Source: Acidimicrobiales bacterium (lineage in GTDB: Bacteria; Actinomycetota; Acidimicrobiia; Acidimicrobiales; SZUA-35). From it: 42,352 nt of DNA. Below the pieces are notes generated by a model. It made no database searches, was not told the origin of the DNA, and saw only the letters and a program-made list of their open reading frames with translations. Location of the stretch: contig JAHDFR010000015.1 in assembly GCA_020628065.1 (NCBI GenBank), forward strand, positions 1 to 42,352, given 5' to 3'. Each line of letters opens with the position of its first letter. Positions within the stretch are counted from its first letter, which is position 1. A program made the translations under genes and the position numbers. Positions 31,707 to 40,590 of the stretch are shown here, piece after piece.

Positions 31707-33779
31707 CTACCGGCCCCGGACGATGGACCGCTTGTGCTCGATGAAGTCCACCAGCACGTAGTCACCCAGATTCTCGGTGTTGGTGTAGAACGCCCGACCC
31801 TTATTGAGGGCGGTCAGGCGTTCGACGAAGCCCCGCAAACCCGAGTCCGGATCGAGCATGAAGGTGTTGATGGTGATTCCGGCCCGGGTGCAGCGGACAA
31901 CCTCAGCCATGGTCTTGTTGACCGTTTCCCGGGTTGGCGGGTACATGAAGAACGGACTGCCGTCATTGTTTAGGTGAGCGGTCGGTTCGCCGTCGGTGAT
32001 CATGATGATCTGCTTGGTGCCGGTCTCTTTGGCCAGCATCCGGCGACTCAACATGAAGCCGTGCTGCATGTTGGTGCCATAGACGAAATCCCAAGAAACC
32101 TCAGGCAAATCGGACGGCTTAAGCTGCATGGCCGTTTCGCTGAACGTCACCACTCCCAGGTAGTCCCGGGGAAACTGGCTGCTGATCAACGCGTGCAGAG
32201 CGATAGCCACTTTCTTGGCCGGTAAGAAATTGTCCCGCATGGGCATCGACAGCGACAGGTCCAACATCAACACCGTGCTTGACCGGACCTGCTTTTCGGT
32301 TCGCTCGATCTCGAAGTCGTCGGGGGTGAGACGGACCGGCATGTCAACGCCTGCGTTGCCGCCGACCCCGTCGGCCCCCACGCCGTCGCTGGCCCCCTGA
32401 CGACGGATGGCGTTACCCACCGTCTTTTCGATGTTGAGGTTGAACGGATCACCGAACTCATACGGCTTGGTGCTGTAGTTGCGTTCATGCCCGATGCCGG
32501 AGGCATCCATGTCATGTTTGCCCAACTTGTCCGGTGACAGCCGTTTGAACAGTTCACCCAGGGCTTGCTGACCCAACCGGCGCAAACCCTTGGGGGTCAG
32601 CTCCAGCTTGCCTTCCTTGTTGTGGAGCAAACCCTGTTGCTCCATCATGTTGGTCAAGTCGGCCAGGCGATCAAGGCTGTCGGCTGCCTGATCACCCAGC
32701 AGCCGCCGGACCTGCTCCATGTCGGCTTCGGCCAGTGCCTGAGGCGAGTTGGCCGACCGAAGGAACTGCTCCAGTTGGTCCAGCTCCCCCAGCTCCCGCA
32801 TCATCGATGAGGCGTCGGCCAGGCCAAGCGGGTCGAACCCCGAGAAGTCATATCCCTGTTGCCACCCGGCGTCGGGAAACATCTGCTGAAGATTCTGACC
32901 TAATCGGTTGACCTCGAAGTTCAGGTCGAGATCTTCAAGCAGCTGGTTGGACAGCTCCATTAGCTGCTGACGCTGTTCCGGGGTCATGGAGTTCAACATG
33001 GCCTGCATGGCCGCCATCTGTCGGGCCACGTCTTCCAGCAACTCGTCCAACGTTTGAGGGTTGTTGGGGAAGAAGTCTCCGTATTCCTCCATGAAGGCGT
33101 CGAAGTCCGGCTCTTCACCGGACGCCCGCTGCTCAAGCATCCGGTTGAGCTCGGCCATCATGTCCTTCATCCGGGCCAGATCTTCCGGACTTGGGTTGGA
33201 CATGGCCTCGGACATGGAGCTGAACTGCTGGTCGACCAGTTGCTGGCGAAGGCGGTCCAACAGATCTTCAAATTGTTGCTGAGCGTCGTCGGACTCGAAC
33301 TCGTAGTTCTGAAGGCCACGCACCTTCCCCGCCAGATCGGGCGGCAACATGTCGAGCTGCATGGCTTTGGAGGCAGTGGTTTCCTTGGCCAACTCGGCGT
33401 TGCGTCGATCGGTGTCGGACGCGTCAGGGTCGCCCAATTGCATGTCGGCCAGTGCGGAACGGTCGTCCAGGCCCTGTCGTTCGGCATCAACCAGGTCGTT
33501 GAGCTCGGAGTTGATTTCGTCGTAGACCCCGCCGAGATCGTAGTTCTCCAGCCGCTCTTGGCGCTCCTGCCGGAGCCGTTGCAACATCTCCCGGAGGCCT
33601 TCGATTTGTTGACCGTCGCGGTCCTCAAACCCCTCCTGCATCAGCCGCCGCAGGGCGGCCATCGGGTCGCCGTGGTACATCAAGTCGTCGGCCATCTGGC
33701 CCATCAGGTCGAAGGCGTCGAAGTCAAAGCCCTTCTGGGTTCCATCCCACCGGGAGTAGCGATATCGCTGACCGACCAT
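31707..33779 (-). CDS. VWA-domain protein with long helical N-terminal region
   Basis: The protein is 690 residues from the ATG at 33779; a GTG one codon earlier is also possible. The first 430 residues are helical, Gln/Leu/Met-rich, with coiled-coil stretches such as LREMLQRLRQERQERLENY and MAAMQAMLNSMTPEQRQQLM. The C-terminal von Willebrand A domain begins near 495 and has the metal site motif DLSLS (Asp507), plus the later MITDGEPTAH. Related actinobacterial proteins work with MoxR-type AAA ATPases to insert metals or remodel complexes; no such ATPase lies here. No membrane segment is seen, so it is probably cytoplasmic. Confidence 0.9.
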   Translation of the reverse strand: MVGQRYRYSRWDGTQKGFDFDAFDLMGQMADDLMYHGDPMAALRRLMQEGFEDRDGQQIEGLREMLQRLRQERQERLENYDLGGVYDEINSELNDLVDAERQGLDDRSALADMQLGDPDASDTDRRNAELAKETTASKAMQLDMLPPDLAGKVRGLQNYEFESDDAQQQFEDLLDRLRQQLVDQQFSSMSEAMSNPSPEDLARMKDMMAELNRMLEQRASGEEPDFDAFMEEYGDFFPNNPQTLDELLEDVARQMAAMQAMLNSMTPEQRQQLMELSNQLLEDLDLNFEVNRLGQNLQQMFPDAGWQQGYDFSGFDPLGLADASSMMRELGELDQLEQFLRSANSPQALAEADMEQVRRLLGDQAADSLDRLADLTNMMEQQGLLHNKEGKLELTPKGLRRLGQQALGELFKRLSPDKLGKHDMDASGIGHERNYSTKPYEFGDPFNLNIEKTVGNAIRRQGASDGVGADGVGGNAGVDMPVRLTPDDFEIERTEKQVRSSTVLMLDLSLSMPMRDNFLPAKKVAIALHALISSQFPRDYLGVVTFSETAMQLKPSDLPEVSWDFVYGTNMQHGFMLSRRMLAKETGTKQIIMITDGEPTAHLNNDGSPFFMYPPTRETVNKTMAEVVRCTRAGITINTFMLDPDSGLRGFVERLTALNKGRAFYTNTENLGDYVLVDFIEHKRSIVRGR

Positions 33780-33785
33780 CACACG

Positions 33786-33791
33786 AGCCTA
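33786..33791 (-). promoter_or_regulatory. -10-like TAGGCT, probable leaderless start of the VWA gene
   Basis: TAGGCT lies 6 bases before the ATG at 33779. This favours the ATG over the preceding GTG as start. Confidence 0.4.
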
Positions 33792-33977
33792 ACCGCCACC
33801 GCCCGGCGGTACCGGATCGGCCTCCATCGGACCGATCGATCTCTGCCTGCCTCTTCGGTGACACCTGGCCCCGACGACCCGACAGCCAGCGACGATACCG
33901 TTGCCTGCTGGTAAGGCTCGGCCACAGTCGACGGCGTATCCCGGGCCGAGAACGAGAACGAACAGGAAGCGGACCTC

Positions 33978-34406
33978 ATGGGAATTCTGGCATCGACCAA
34001 CAGCGCAGCACTGGACCTGGACTCCATACGTATCACCCTCCATCTCCTGGGTATGGCGGTTTGGATCGGCGGGCAGATCATCATGATGGCGCTGCTTCCG
34101 GTGCTCCGAGCCGCCGGCGACGGTGTACCAGCCCAGGCGGCCGCCGCCTTCGGTCGGGTGGCATGGCCGGCCTTTGCCGTGGCTGTGGCCAGCGGTATCT
34201 GGAACATCTTGACCATTGAGATGGCCGGCGTGAGCACCGGTTACAACATCGTGCTGGGTATCAAGCTCCTGCTGGTTGTTCTGGCCGGAGGCGCCACGTT
34301 TATGCACCAACGAGCCACCACCGCTTCGATGCGAGGCGCTACCGCCGGTATCGGCTTTCTCGCTTCACTGATCGTGGTTGTGATGGGGACGATGCTCGCT
34401 CACTAG
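33978..34406 (+). CDS. Four-helix membrane protein, CopD-like
   Basis: The protein is 142 residues, with AGGAAG 9 bases before the ATG. It has four hydrophobic segments: about 20-42 (TLHLLGMAVWIGGQIIMMALL), 62-80, 90-108 and 122-140. The first helix carries LHLLGMAVWIGGQ, which resembles the start of CopD/PcoD-type and related integral membrane domains with a conserved His near the membrane surface. A copper or haem role is therefore possible but not shown. It is divergent from the VWA gene and converges on the next hypothetical gene with an 18-base gap. Confidence 0.75.
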   Translation: MGILASTNSAALDLDSIRITLHLLGMAVWIGGQIIMMALLPVLRAAGDGVPAQAAAAFGRVAWPAFAVAVASGIWNILTIEMAGVSTGYNIVLGIKLLLVVLAGGATFMHQRATTASMRGATAGIGFLASLIVVVMGTMLAH

Positions 34407-34424
34407 GCAAGGCGCCGGCACCCA

Positions 34425-34934
34425 CTAGGCCAGCGAACGGCGGATGGCATTGGGGTGTGCTTCCGACCGGCCGATAACCAACACCGGCTCATCAACAGAC
34501 GGCCTGTGAAGTGCCGCTCTGGTCAGGCGACCCACCGGCTCGACCGCACCGCCGAGCGCATCGGCGATCAAGCGAAGATGTCGCCGGTGGACAAAGATGA
34601 CCGAACCCGGCGAAGCGACGGTTACCTTTACGTCGAGATCGGGCTCAAAGATCATCCACGGACCGCTGATCTCACCCGCTCGGTGGACTTTCAGTCGTGG
34701 CGACAAACCGATCAGGGCGTGAGACTGCGACCACGAACGCCGGGTGACTTGTTGACCGACGTGGGCCAGGTGGTGGTCCCCTATCTGGATGAGCAGCAAC
34801 GTCTGAGAGTCGGTTGTGCCGAGTCGAGATCGGATTTCGGTATAGGCCGGACTTCGCCGGATTCGCCGACGTTCACGTCGCGTCGGTTTGGGTGGCAGAT
34901 TCTGCGGTCGAGGTTCGAGTTGATTTCCTAGCAC
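34425..34934 (-). CDS. Hypothetical protein, basic N-terminus
   Basis: The GTG at 34934 is preferred because AGGAGGG stands 7 bases upstream; the frame stays open to 35333 but the extra part is not protein-like. The resulting 169-residue protein starts with a proline- and arginine-rich tail (PRPQNLPPKPTRRERRRIRR). A compact alpha/beta region follows (TLLLIQIGDHHLAHVGQQV, SGPWMIFEPDLDVKVTV, SVIFVHRRHLRLIADAL) and it ends with DEPVLVIGRSEAHPNAIRRS. No catalytic motif or membrane segment is recognised. It is divergent from the DUF1295 gene. Confidence 0.6.
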   Translation of the reverse strand: MLGNQLEPRPQNLPPKPTRRERRRIRRSPAYTEIRSRLGTTDSQTLLLIQIGDHHLAHVGQQVTRRSWSQSHALIGLSPRLKVHRAGEISGPWMIFEPDLDVKVTVASPGSVIFVHRRHLRLIADALGGAVEPVGRLTRAALHRPSVDEPVLVIGRSEAHPNAIRRSLA

Positions 34935-35108
34935 CGGGCTTCCCTCCTGGTTGCTCTCCACTCTCCAGAGGGACCATAGATCGCCCCTGATACACCACGG
35001 AGGCGAATTGGCTGTGACATCCAACGCAGGAGCCGATTGCTGTAGCGCATCGGCCGGCGCCGATGCCAGAATCTTGAGCAGCGTCACGCCAGGTATGGGA
35101 GCGAACAG

Positions 35109-36020
35109 ATGGAAGACGACCAAGCCACAGCCACCGACGGTCAGGGGGCCAACCAGGCCCGCGACCTGGCCCAGATAGCCGTCATCGTCGCCATTGGACT
35201 CATGGTGGCGCTGGCCGGTGCCTCCGGAGGCCGAACAGCGGCCGGGCTGGGCGTTCATGTCTGGGTCGCCATCACCGCTTTTGTCATCAACTGGGTTGTC
35301 TTTGTCCCCTCGTTCGCCGCTCGCACGGAGCACTTCTACGATCTCACCGGAAGTCTGACCTACTTGTCGACAACCTTGCTGGCCGTGGCTCTCGGAGGGC
35401 CGGCGGACGGAAGGTCCTGGCTGTTGACCGTCCTCATTGTGATTTGGGCGTCACGCCTGGGCACCTACCTGTTTCGGCGTGTGCGCCAGACCGGCAAAGA
35501 CGGCCGGTTCGATCGGATCAAACAGAGCCCAACCCGTTTCGGTATGACTTGGACGTTGCAGGGCCTGTGGGTGGTCTTCACCGCCGCCGCCGCCCATGCC
35601 GCCATCGCATCGGAGACCAGGCAAGCCCTTGGCCTGTGGGCCGCCGTCGGCGTTGCCATCTGGCTCGGCGGCTTCGCTATCGAAGTGCTCGCCGACTCAC
35701 AAAAGGCCGCCTTTCGAACAGATCCGGCCAACAACGGCCGGTTCATCACCAGCGGCCTTTGGGCCTGGTCCCGGCATCCCAACTACTTCGGCGAAATCCT
35801 GCTCTGGATCGGTATCGCCATCATCGCCGTCCCGGCGCTGCGGGGCTGGCAGTTGGTCACGCTCATCTCACCGGTCTTCGTCTACCTACTTCTCACTCGG
35901 ATAAGCGGGCTGCCAATGCTTGAGCGGCGGGCCGACAAGCGTTGGGGTGGCAACGATGCCTACGAGACCTACAAGGCGGCCACTCCGGTCCTCATCCCCA
36001 GGCCCCCACGTCGCCAGTAG
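35109..36020 (+). CDS. DUF1295 / steroid 5-alpha-reductase-like membrane protein
   Basis: The protein is 303 residues, with GGGAG 7 bases before the ATG. After a short acidic N-terminus it has six or seven membrane helices (for example AQIAVIVAIGLMVALAGA and WLLTVLIVIWASRLGTYLF). The family signature is clear in the second half: FEVLADSQK-like FAIEVLADSQKAAFR, then GLWAWSRHPNYFGEILLWIG, and the final PMLERRADKRWGGNDAYETY. These residues bind the nicotinamide cofactor in related reductases and methyltransferases of this fold. The substrate is unknown. Membrane location is certain from the helices. Confidence 0.9.
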   Translation: MEDDQATATDGQGANQARDLAQIAVIVAIGLMVALAGASGGRTAAGLGVHVWVAITAFVINWVVFVPSFAARTEHFYDLTGSLTYLSTTLLAVALGGPADGRSWLLTVLIVIWASRLGTYLFRRVRQTGKDGRFDRIKQSPTRFGMTWTLQGLWVVFTAAAAHAAIASETRQALGLWAAVGVAIWLGGFAIEVLADSQKAAFRTDPANNGRFITSGLWAWSRHPNYFGEILLWIGIAIIAVPALRGWQLVTLISPVFVYLLLTRISGLPMLERRADKRWGGNDAYETYKAATPVLIPRPPRRQ

Positions 36021-36105
36021 TGCCCGTGCCCGTAGCCGATCATCTGACCGGGGCTTAGCCAAGCGACTGCAAGACCAAAGCCGCACAGACCAGTTACCGG
36101 ACCGG

Positions 36106-36681
36106 TTACTGCCCGGTGTACTCGGCGATGTAGCGCAGATTCCGGTAACGCTGGCGGGCATCGAGGCCGTAGCCGATGACGAAGGCCGGTGGGATGTCGA
36201 AACCGACGTAGTCAATTTCCAGGTCTGCCGTTTGCGTGCCTTGGCGCCGCAACAGGGTGCAGGTTCGCACCGAGGCCGGCTGACGGCCCGCCATGTAGTC
36301 GTTCAAATATCGCAGCGTCAGACCCGAGTCGACGATGTCTTCCACGATGATGACGTGACGACCAGACACCTCGTTGTCGAGGTCCTTGAGGATTTTGACC
36401 ACTCCCGTACTCTTGGTCTCCTGACCGTAGGAACTCACCGCCAGAAAGTCCAAGTCGACGGGGCCGGCGATCTCACGCATCAGGTCGGCGACAAAGACCA
36501 CGCTGCCTTTGAGTATCCCCACCAGAACGGGGATCTCCCCTGCCATATCGTTGGTGATTTGCTGGCCGAGTTGCCGGACCCGTTCCTGAATCTCGGACTC
36601 GGTGATCATGATGGTTCCGATGTCGCCGGGAGTCGGGTATGGACCCGGCTCCCCCGGCGATTCGGATGATTCGGCAGTCAC
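36106..36681 (-). CDS. hpt: Hypoxanthine(-guanine) phosphoribosyltransferase
   Basis: Hpt salvages hypoxanthine and guanine by joining them to PRPP to make IMP and GMP in the cytoplasm. The protein is 191 residues from the GTG at 36681; the conserved part starts with the internal ATG at 36609 (MITESEIQERVRQLG). The PRPP-binding motif is HVIIVEDIVDSGLTL. Other family stretches are VGILKGSVVFVADLMREI, FLAVSSYG and YVGFDIPPAFVIGYGLD. A TACAGT box 8 bases before the GTG supports the longer form and a leaderless mRNA. The gene lies 36 bases after the enoyl-CoA hydratase gene on the same strand. Confidence 0.95.
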   Translation of the reverse strand: MTAESSESPGEPGPYPTPGDIGTIMITESEIQERVRQLGQQITNDMAGEIPVLVGILKGSVVFVADLMREIAGPVDLDFLAVSSYGQETKSTGVVKILKDLDNEVSGRHVIIVEDIVDSGLTLRYLNDYMAGRQPASVRTCTLLRRQGTQTADLEIDYVGFDIPPAFVIGYGLDARQRYRNLRYIAEYTGQ

Positions 36682-36695
36682 AGTTCGGAACTGTA
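36680..36695 (-). promoter_or_regulatory. -10-like TACAGT and overlapping palindrome at the hpt start
   Basis: TACAGT (36690-36695) ends 8 bases before the hpt GTG. A perfect palindrome ACAGTT-CGG-AACTGT (36680-36694) covers most of this box and the start codon, a suitable place for a repressor. Confidence 0.45.
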
Positions 36696-36717
36696 GACCA
36701 CTGTCGATTTACAAGAC

Positions 36718-37527
36718 CTATTGGCCGGTGAACTCGGCTTTGCCCGGGCCGTTCTCCAGGAAGCTCTGAATACCGATCACCGCATCATCGGTCTGGAACG
36801 ACGCTACGAACTCCCGTTTCTCGGTGGCGATGGCTTCGGCGATGTCAAGCGAGAAGCCGTCCTGAATCGAGCGCTTCACATTGGCCAGCGCCGCCGGTCC
36901 CTTGGTGAACGGCGTAACCATCTCAATGGCCTTGGCCAGCACCTGGTCGTCGGGATAAGCGGCAGACGCCAGACCAATCTCCACGGCCTCAGCCGCCGGC
37001 ACCATGCGGCCGGTGTAGCCGATTTCCTTGGACTTGGTCATGCCGACCAGGCGGGTCAAGCGCTGCGTGCCGCCGGCCCCGGGGATGATGCCCAGCAGGA
37101 TCTCGGGCTGGCCGAAGTTCGAGGACTCACCGCACACGCGGAAGTCGGTGGCCATCGACAACTCGCAGCCGCCGCCCAGCGCGACACCGTTCACAGCCGA
37201 GACGGTTATCTGGGGAAGAGCCTCAAGGCGAAGCAGCGCCTCGTTCAGAGGATCAACCATGTTCGAGGGGTCACGGTGTCCTTCTCCGATAGGGAAGGCG
37301 GCGATGTCAGCCCCAGCGGCGAAAATCTTGGGACCGCCCCACAGGACCACGGCCCGAATGTCCGAGCGACCCTCCAGTTCGATGGCAGCGTCAAGGAGCT
37401 CTTGCGATAGTTGCAGGTTGAGGGCGTTGACTTTTGGCCGATCCAAGCGTAGGACGGCAACTCCCGACGGCAGATCAACGGGGACGGACTCCGACTTGGA
37501 CTCAACGATGCTCACAAATTCAGACAT
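36718..37527 (-). CDS. Enoyl-CoA hydratase/isomerase (crotonase family)
   Basis: The 269-residue protein fits the crotonase family, whose members hydrate 2-enoyl-CoA in beta-oxidation or related routes. It shows the oxyanion-hole stretches PKIFAAGADIAAF and AVNGVALGGGCELSMATDFRV. Both catalytic glutamates are in place, in GGCELS and in GQPEILLGIIPGAGGTQRL. The typical ending FQTDDAVIGIQSFLENGPGKAEFTG is present. It is thus probably an active short-chain hydratase; chain-length preference cannot be read. Its promoter has a consensus -35 TTGACA. It is divergent from glpD. Confidence 0.94.
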   Translation of the reverse strand: MSEFVSIVESKSESVPVDLPSGVAVLRLDRPKVNALNLQLSQELLDAAIELEGRSDIRAVVLWGGPKIFAAGADIAAFPIGEGHRDPSNMVDPLNEALLRLEALPQITVSAVNGVALGGGCELSMATDFRVCGESSNFGQPEILLGIIPGAGGTQRLTRLVGMTKSKEIGYTGRMVPAAEAVEIGLASAAYPDDQVLAKAIEMVTPFTKGPAALANVKRSIQDGFSLDIAEAIATEKREFVASFQTDDAVIGIQSFLENGPGKAEFTGQ

Positions 37528-37534
37528 GAGGGAC

Positions 37535-37563
37535 AGTCTTCACACTGCGTCCCTCGTTGTCAA
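37535..37563 (-). promoter_or_regulatory. Promoter of the enoyl-CoA hydratase gene
   Basis: A consensus -35 TTGACA (37558-37563) is separated by 17 bases from AAGACT (37535-37540), which ends 7 bases before the ATG. This is the best -35 box seen in the window, although its -10 is imperfect. Confidence 0.5.
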
Positions 37564-37658
37564 CGCTCTTGCTACGGTTGGATATGGAGTAACAAGATCA
37601 CTACCACGTGCCGTCGGTGTCGGGCCCCGGGCCAAAAACGGCAGAGAAGGTTATGAAC

Positions 37659-39293
37659 ATGATCGGCGAAAATAGCCACGACGCCCTACGTCAGCAACAG
37701 CTGGACCGTCTGGACGGCGGTCACTTCGATGTCTTCGTGATCGGCGGCGGCATCAATGGTGCCGTCAGCGCCGCCGCCCTCGCCGCCTCCGGTCTGTCGG
37801 TAGGGCTGGCCGAGCAGGGCGACTTCGCAAACTTCACCAGCCAGGAGTCCTCCAACCTCGTCTGGGGCGGTTTCAAATACCTGCAGAACTACGAGCTCCT
37901 GCTGGTCAACAAGCTGTTGAAGTCCCGCAATCAGCTGATGAAGTCATATCCGACGGCCATCGCCGAACTGCCCTTCCTGGCCACACTTGACCGTACAGCC
38001 CCGTTTCCTTCGTGGCTGGCGGGCTTGGGCAGCGTCGGATATTGGATCCTCGGTCGTCTGGCCACCAGGCCACCCCGGTACTTCAAGCCGGCGGCAATCA
38101 ACCGGTTGGAACCGATCGTCAACACGGCCGAAGCCACAGCGGCCATCGAGTACGCCGATGGCTACCTGAAAGACAACGACGCTCGTTTCGTCTGGAACTT
38201 CATTCGATCCGCTTTGGACAACGGCGGAACGGCGGCCAACTACGTCACCGTCGTCGGAGCCAACCACGGTGCGTTCAGCGCCGGGCAGGACGACAACACC
38301 CATCCCGACGCACCTGGCCCATGGCGCATTGAGCTGCGAGACGAATTGACCGGCAAGCTTATGAGAGCTTCAGCCCGCTCCATCGTCAACGGCGCCGGCC
38401 CCTTCACCGACCGGCTCAACCGTTCGATGGGCGTAACCGCCGAGCATCGCATCGTGTACTCCAAGGGCATTCACCTGGTTGTACCGCAGCTGACCGACAG
38501 CGAACGGGTACTGGCCTTCTTTGACGACACCCAACGGCTGTTCTACGTCATTCCCATGGCACACCGTTCGGTTATCGGCACCACCGACACCCGCACGGAA
38601 GACGCCCACGAGCCTGTGACGGACGAGGACCGGGCGTTCCTGTTGTCGCAGATCAACGCCAGGCTCAACTTGAAAACCCCGCTGACCACCGACGACATCA
38701 TCGCCGAACGAAGCGGAGTTCGTCCGCTTGTCGTCCCCTCTTCCGGCGACGACAAGTTGGAGACCGATTGGACGGCTCTTTCCCGCAAGCACGTCATCGA
38801 AACCGACCGGGGCCGGTCAGTGGTCTCGATCTTCGGTGGCAAGCTCACCGACTGCCTGAACGTGGGGCTGGAGGTGGTCGAAGCCGTGACCGAACTAGGA
38901 CTACGTCCGGCAGATCCCGGCAACGGCTGGTACGGGGAGCCGTCGGCCTCCGAACGCAAGGCCTTCTATGCTCGCGCCGCCTCCGTCGGGCTCGATCGCA
39001 AGCCCGAGGTCGAGCGGGCCGACTCGCTGGCCGAAGTGTTGTGGAGACGACACGGCGCGGCGGCTTTTGACATCGTTGACGCCATTGAGTCGGATCCGTC
39101 GCTGGCCGAGCCGGTGATGGTGGAATCCGATGTGTTGAGGGGCGAGATCCCGCTCTACCTGGAGCGCGAGATGGTAGTCAACTTGGACGACCTTCTGCGC
39201 CGTCGCACCAAGCTGGCCCTCATTCACCGAAACGACAAGCTGGTAGCCGAGCCGGCCATTGCCGACATCGACCGTCAGCTGTTAGGTGTCTAA
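37659..39293 (+). CDS. glpD: Glycerol-3-phosphate dehydrogenase (FAD-dependent)
   Basis: GlpD oxidises sn-glycerol 3-phosphate to dihydroxyacetone phosphate at the membrane, passing electrons to quinones. From the ATG at 37659, with GAGAAGG 8 bases upstream, it has 544 residues, a normal length; ATG 37653 is also possible. The FAD motif is FVIGGGINGAVSAAALAASG (residues 26-45). Family stretches SSNLVWGGFKYLQNYELLLVNK, SARSIVNGAGPFTD, MAHRSVIGTTDTRTED, and GVRPLV follow. A C-terminal GlpD domain covers about 390-530. It is divergent from the enoyl-CoA hydratase gene, and converges on the Rieske gene. Confidence 0.95.
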   Translation: MIGENSHDALRQQQLDRLDGGHFDVFVIGGGINGAVSAAALAASGLSVGLAEQGDFANFTSQESSNLVWGGFKYLQNYELLLVNKLLKSRNQLMKSYPTAIAELPFLATLDRTAPFPSWLAGLGSVGYWILGRLATRPPRYFKPAAINRLEPIVNTAEATAAIEYADGYLKDNDARFVWNFIRSALDNGGTAANYVTVVGANHGAFSAGQDDNTHPDAPGPWRIELRDELTGKLMRASARSIVNGAGPFTDRLNRSMGVTAEHRIVYSKGIHLVVPQLTDSERVLAFFDDTQRLFYVIPMAHRSVIGTTDTRTEDAHEPVTDEDRAFLLSQINARLNLKTPLTTDDIIAERSGVRPLVVPSSGDDKLETDWTALSRKHVIETDRGRSVVSIFGGKLTDCLNVGLEVVEAVTELGLRPADPGNGWYGEPSASERKAFYARAASVGLDRKPEVERADSLAEVLWRRHGAAAFDIVDAIESDPSLAEPVMVESDVLRGEIPLYLEREMVVNLDDLLRRRTKLALIHRNDKLVAEPAIADIDRQLLGV

Positions 39294-39330
39294 ACGAGCA
39301 GCCCTACTGGGCGCCTAGACTTCCGGGCCA

Positions 39331-40482
39331 TCAACCCCCGAGGTGGCGGCGATAGGCCTTCCAGATGAGGCCGTGATAGTGACGGGAGACATCTTCCATC
39401 CCGTCCACGTAGATCAGCTCGTCGATACGACCGCTGGCCAGATTCTGTTGAATGCGCTCAACCACCACTGCGTCCTCGTCGTAGGTCTGGTTCCAGAGCT
39501 TGACCCACTGTTCAACCCGATCGGGATCAGCACCGTCTTCAGCCAGATAGTCGGCCTCGAAACGACAGCTGCCGGGTCCGGTGGGAACGACACGCCCCAT
39601 CACCATGAGGTCGTTGTGCTGGATGTACTGGGTTCCCGGAAATAGCTGAAGCGACCGGAAGTCGCCGCCCACCAGCTCAACTCCGCTGTTGCGGGTCGAC
39701 TCGAAGTAGCCGGATGAGTAGGCACCGTGGATGTTGAACGAGTAAACGCCTTCGGTGGTGTCGAATGCGGCACCGAACGACGCTCCGTGAACCGTCGGGC
39801 AGTGGTAACACTCGGTGCCGTTGTCATACCAGAGTTTCCAGTTCGACTTTTGCTCCACCGAATATCGGGCCACGGGCCGGTAGCGATTCAGATCCGGATC
39901 GAGGCCGATGTCGAGCGCCACCCGATCGATCCCGGGAAAGGCGTCAACCAACTTCCCGGCATCGGGTTTGGGGTTGACGAATATCCCTTGGCCAAGCACG
40001 TCTACGCTGACGGGCAACAATCCGAGGGCGTCTTTGACCAACGACTTATCGGTCTCTCCCCGTCCGACAGCGGCCAGCGAGCCGTCCAGGCGATACACCC
40101 ACCCGTGATAGCTGCACTGCATCCGGGACTTGGCCTCCGACGCCGAGCAGTCCACCAGCCGGTATCCCCGGTGGCGGCAGGCGTTGACGAACCCTCGCAG
40201 CTGCCCGTCGTCGTTTCGAATCACCACCACCGGGGTTCGGCCAACCGTGCCGACAACCCGGGACCCGATTGCTCTCAGGTGATGGACCGGGGCAAAGTAC
40301 TGCCAGGCGTCGCCGAAGACGGCATCGAGCTCAAAGTGGTGGACGGCCTCGTCCAAATAGCACTGTGTCGGAAGATTTCGGCCAGCGGCGAGGCGTCGCT
40401 CGATCTCGCCGACGTCGAACTCAGGCAACCCGGACTCCCCCGGCAACGCTTCGCCTCCAACATCGACTTCTGTGATCGACAT
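39331..40482 (-). CDS. Rieske non-haem iron oxygenase, alpha subunit
   Basis: The protein is 383 residues from the ATG at 40482, with GGAGG 4 bases upstream; the open frame extends to 40851 but that part is not conserved-looking. The Rieske [2Fe-2S] ligands are Cys102, His104, Cys123 and His126 in CRHRG and CSYHGW. The mononuclear iron site is in WYDNGTECYHCPTVH, with His227 and His232 and bridging Glu224. The domain order and length match the ring-hydroxylating oxygenase alpha family, including carnitine- and choline-type enzymes. The substrate and the reductase partner are not in the window. Confidence 0.94.
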   Translation of the reverse strand: MSITEVDVGGEALPGESGLPEFDVGEIERRLAAGRNLPTQCYLDEAVHHFELDAVFGDAWQYFAPVHHLRAIGSRVVGTVGRTPVVVIRNDDGQLRGFVNACRHRGYRLVDCSASEAKSRMQCSYHGWVYRLDGSLAAVGRGETDKSLVKDALGLLPVSVDVLGQGIFVNPKPDAGKLVDAFPGIDRVALDIGLDPDLNRYRPVARYSVEQKSNWKLWYDNGTECYHCPTVHGASFGAAFDTTEGVYSFNIHGAYSSGYFESTRNSGVELVGGDFRSLQLFPGTQYIQHNDLMVMGRVVPTGPGSCRFEADYLAEDGADPDRVEQWVKLWNQTYDEDAVVVERIQQNLASGRIDELIYVDGMEDVSRHYHGLIWKAYRRHLGG

Positions 40483-40576
40483 GACACCTCCCTGATTCGA
40501 TTGGGCTCGGATCAGGGAGTATGTCGAACGGTCACCGCCCCCGTCAACTGCGTCCAAGCCGATCAGCACCGCCTGG

Positions 40577-40582
40577 TATAGT
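40577..40582 (+). promoter_or_regulatory. -10-like TATAGT, probable leaderless start of the gene at 40591
   Basis: TATAGT lies 8 bases before the GTG at 40591. It differs from TATAAT at one base and is the best -10 box in the leaderless set. Confidence 0.5.
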
Positions 40583-40590
40583 CGGCGTCT

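Noticed and set aside
34935-35333. N-terminal extension of the hypothetical gene ending at 34425
   Set aside because: The extension overlaps the DUF1295 gene on the other strand and is not protein-like, while the GTG at 34934 has an excellent ribosome site.
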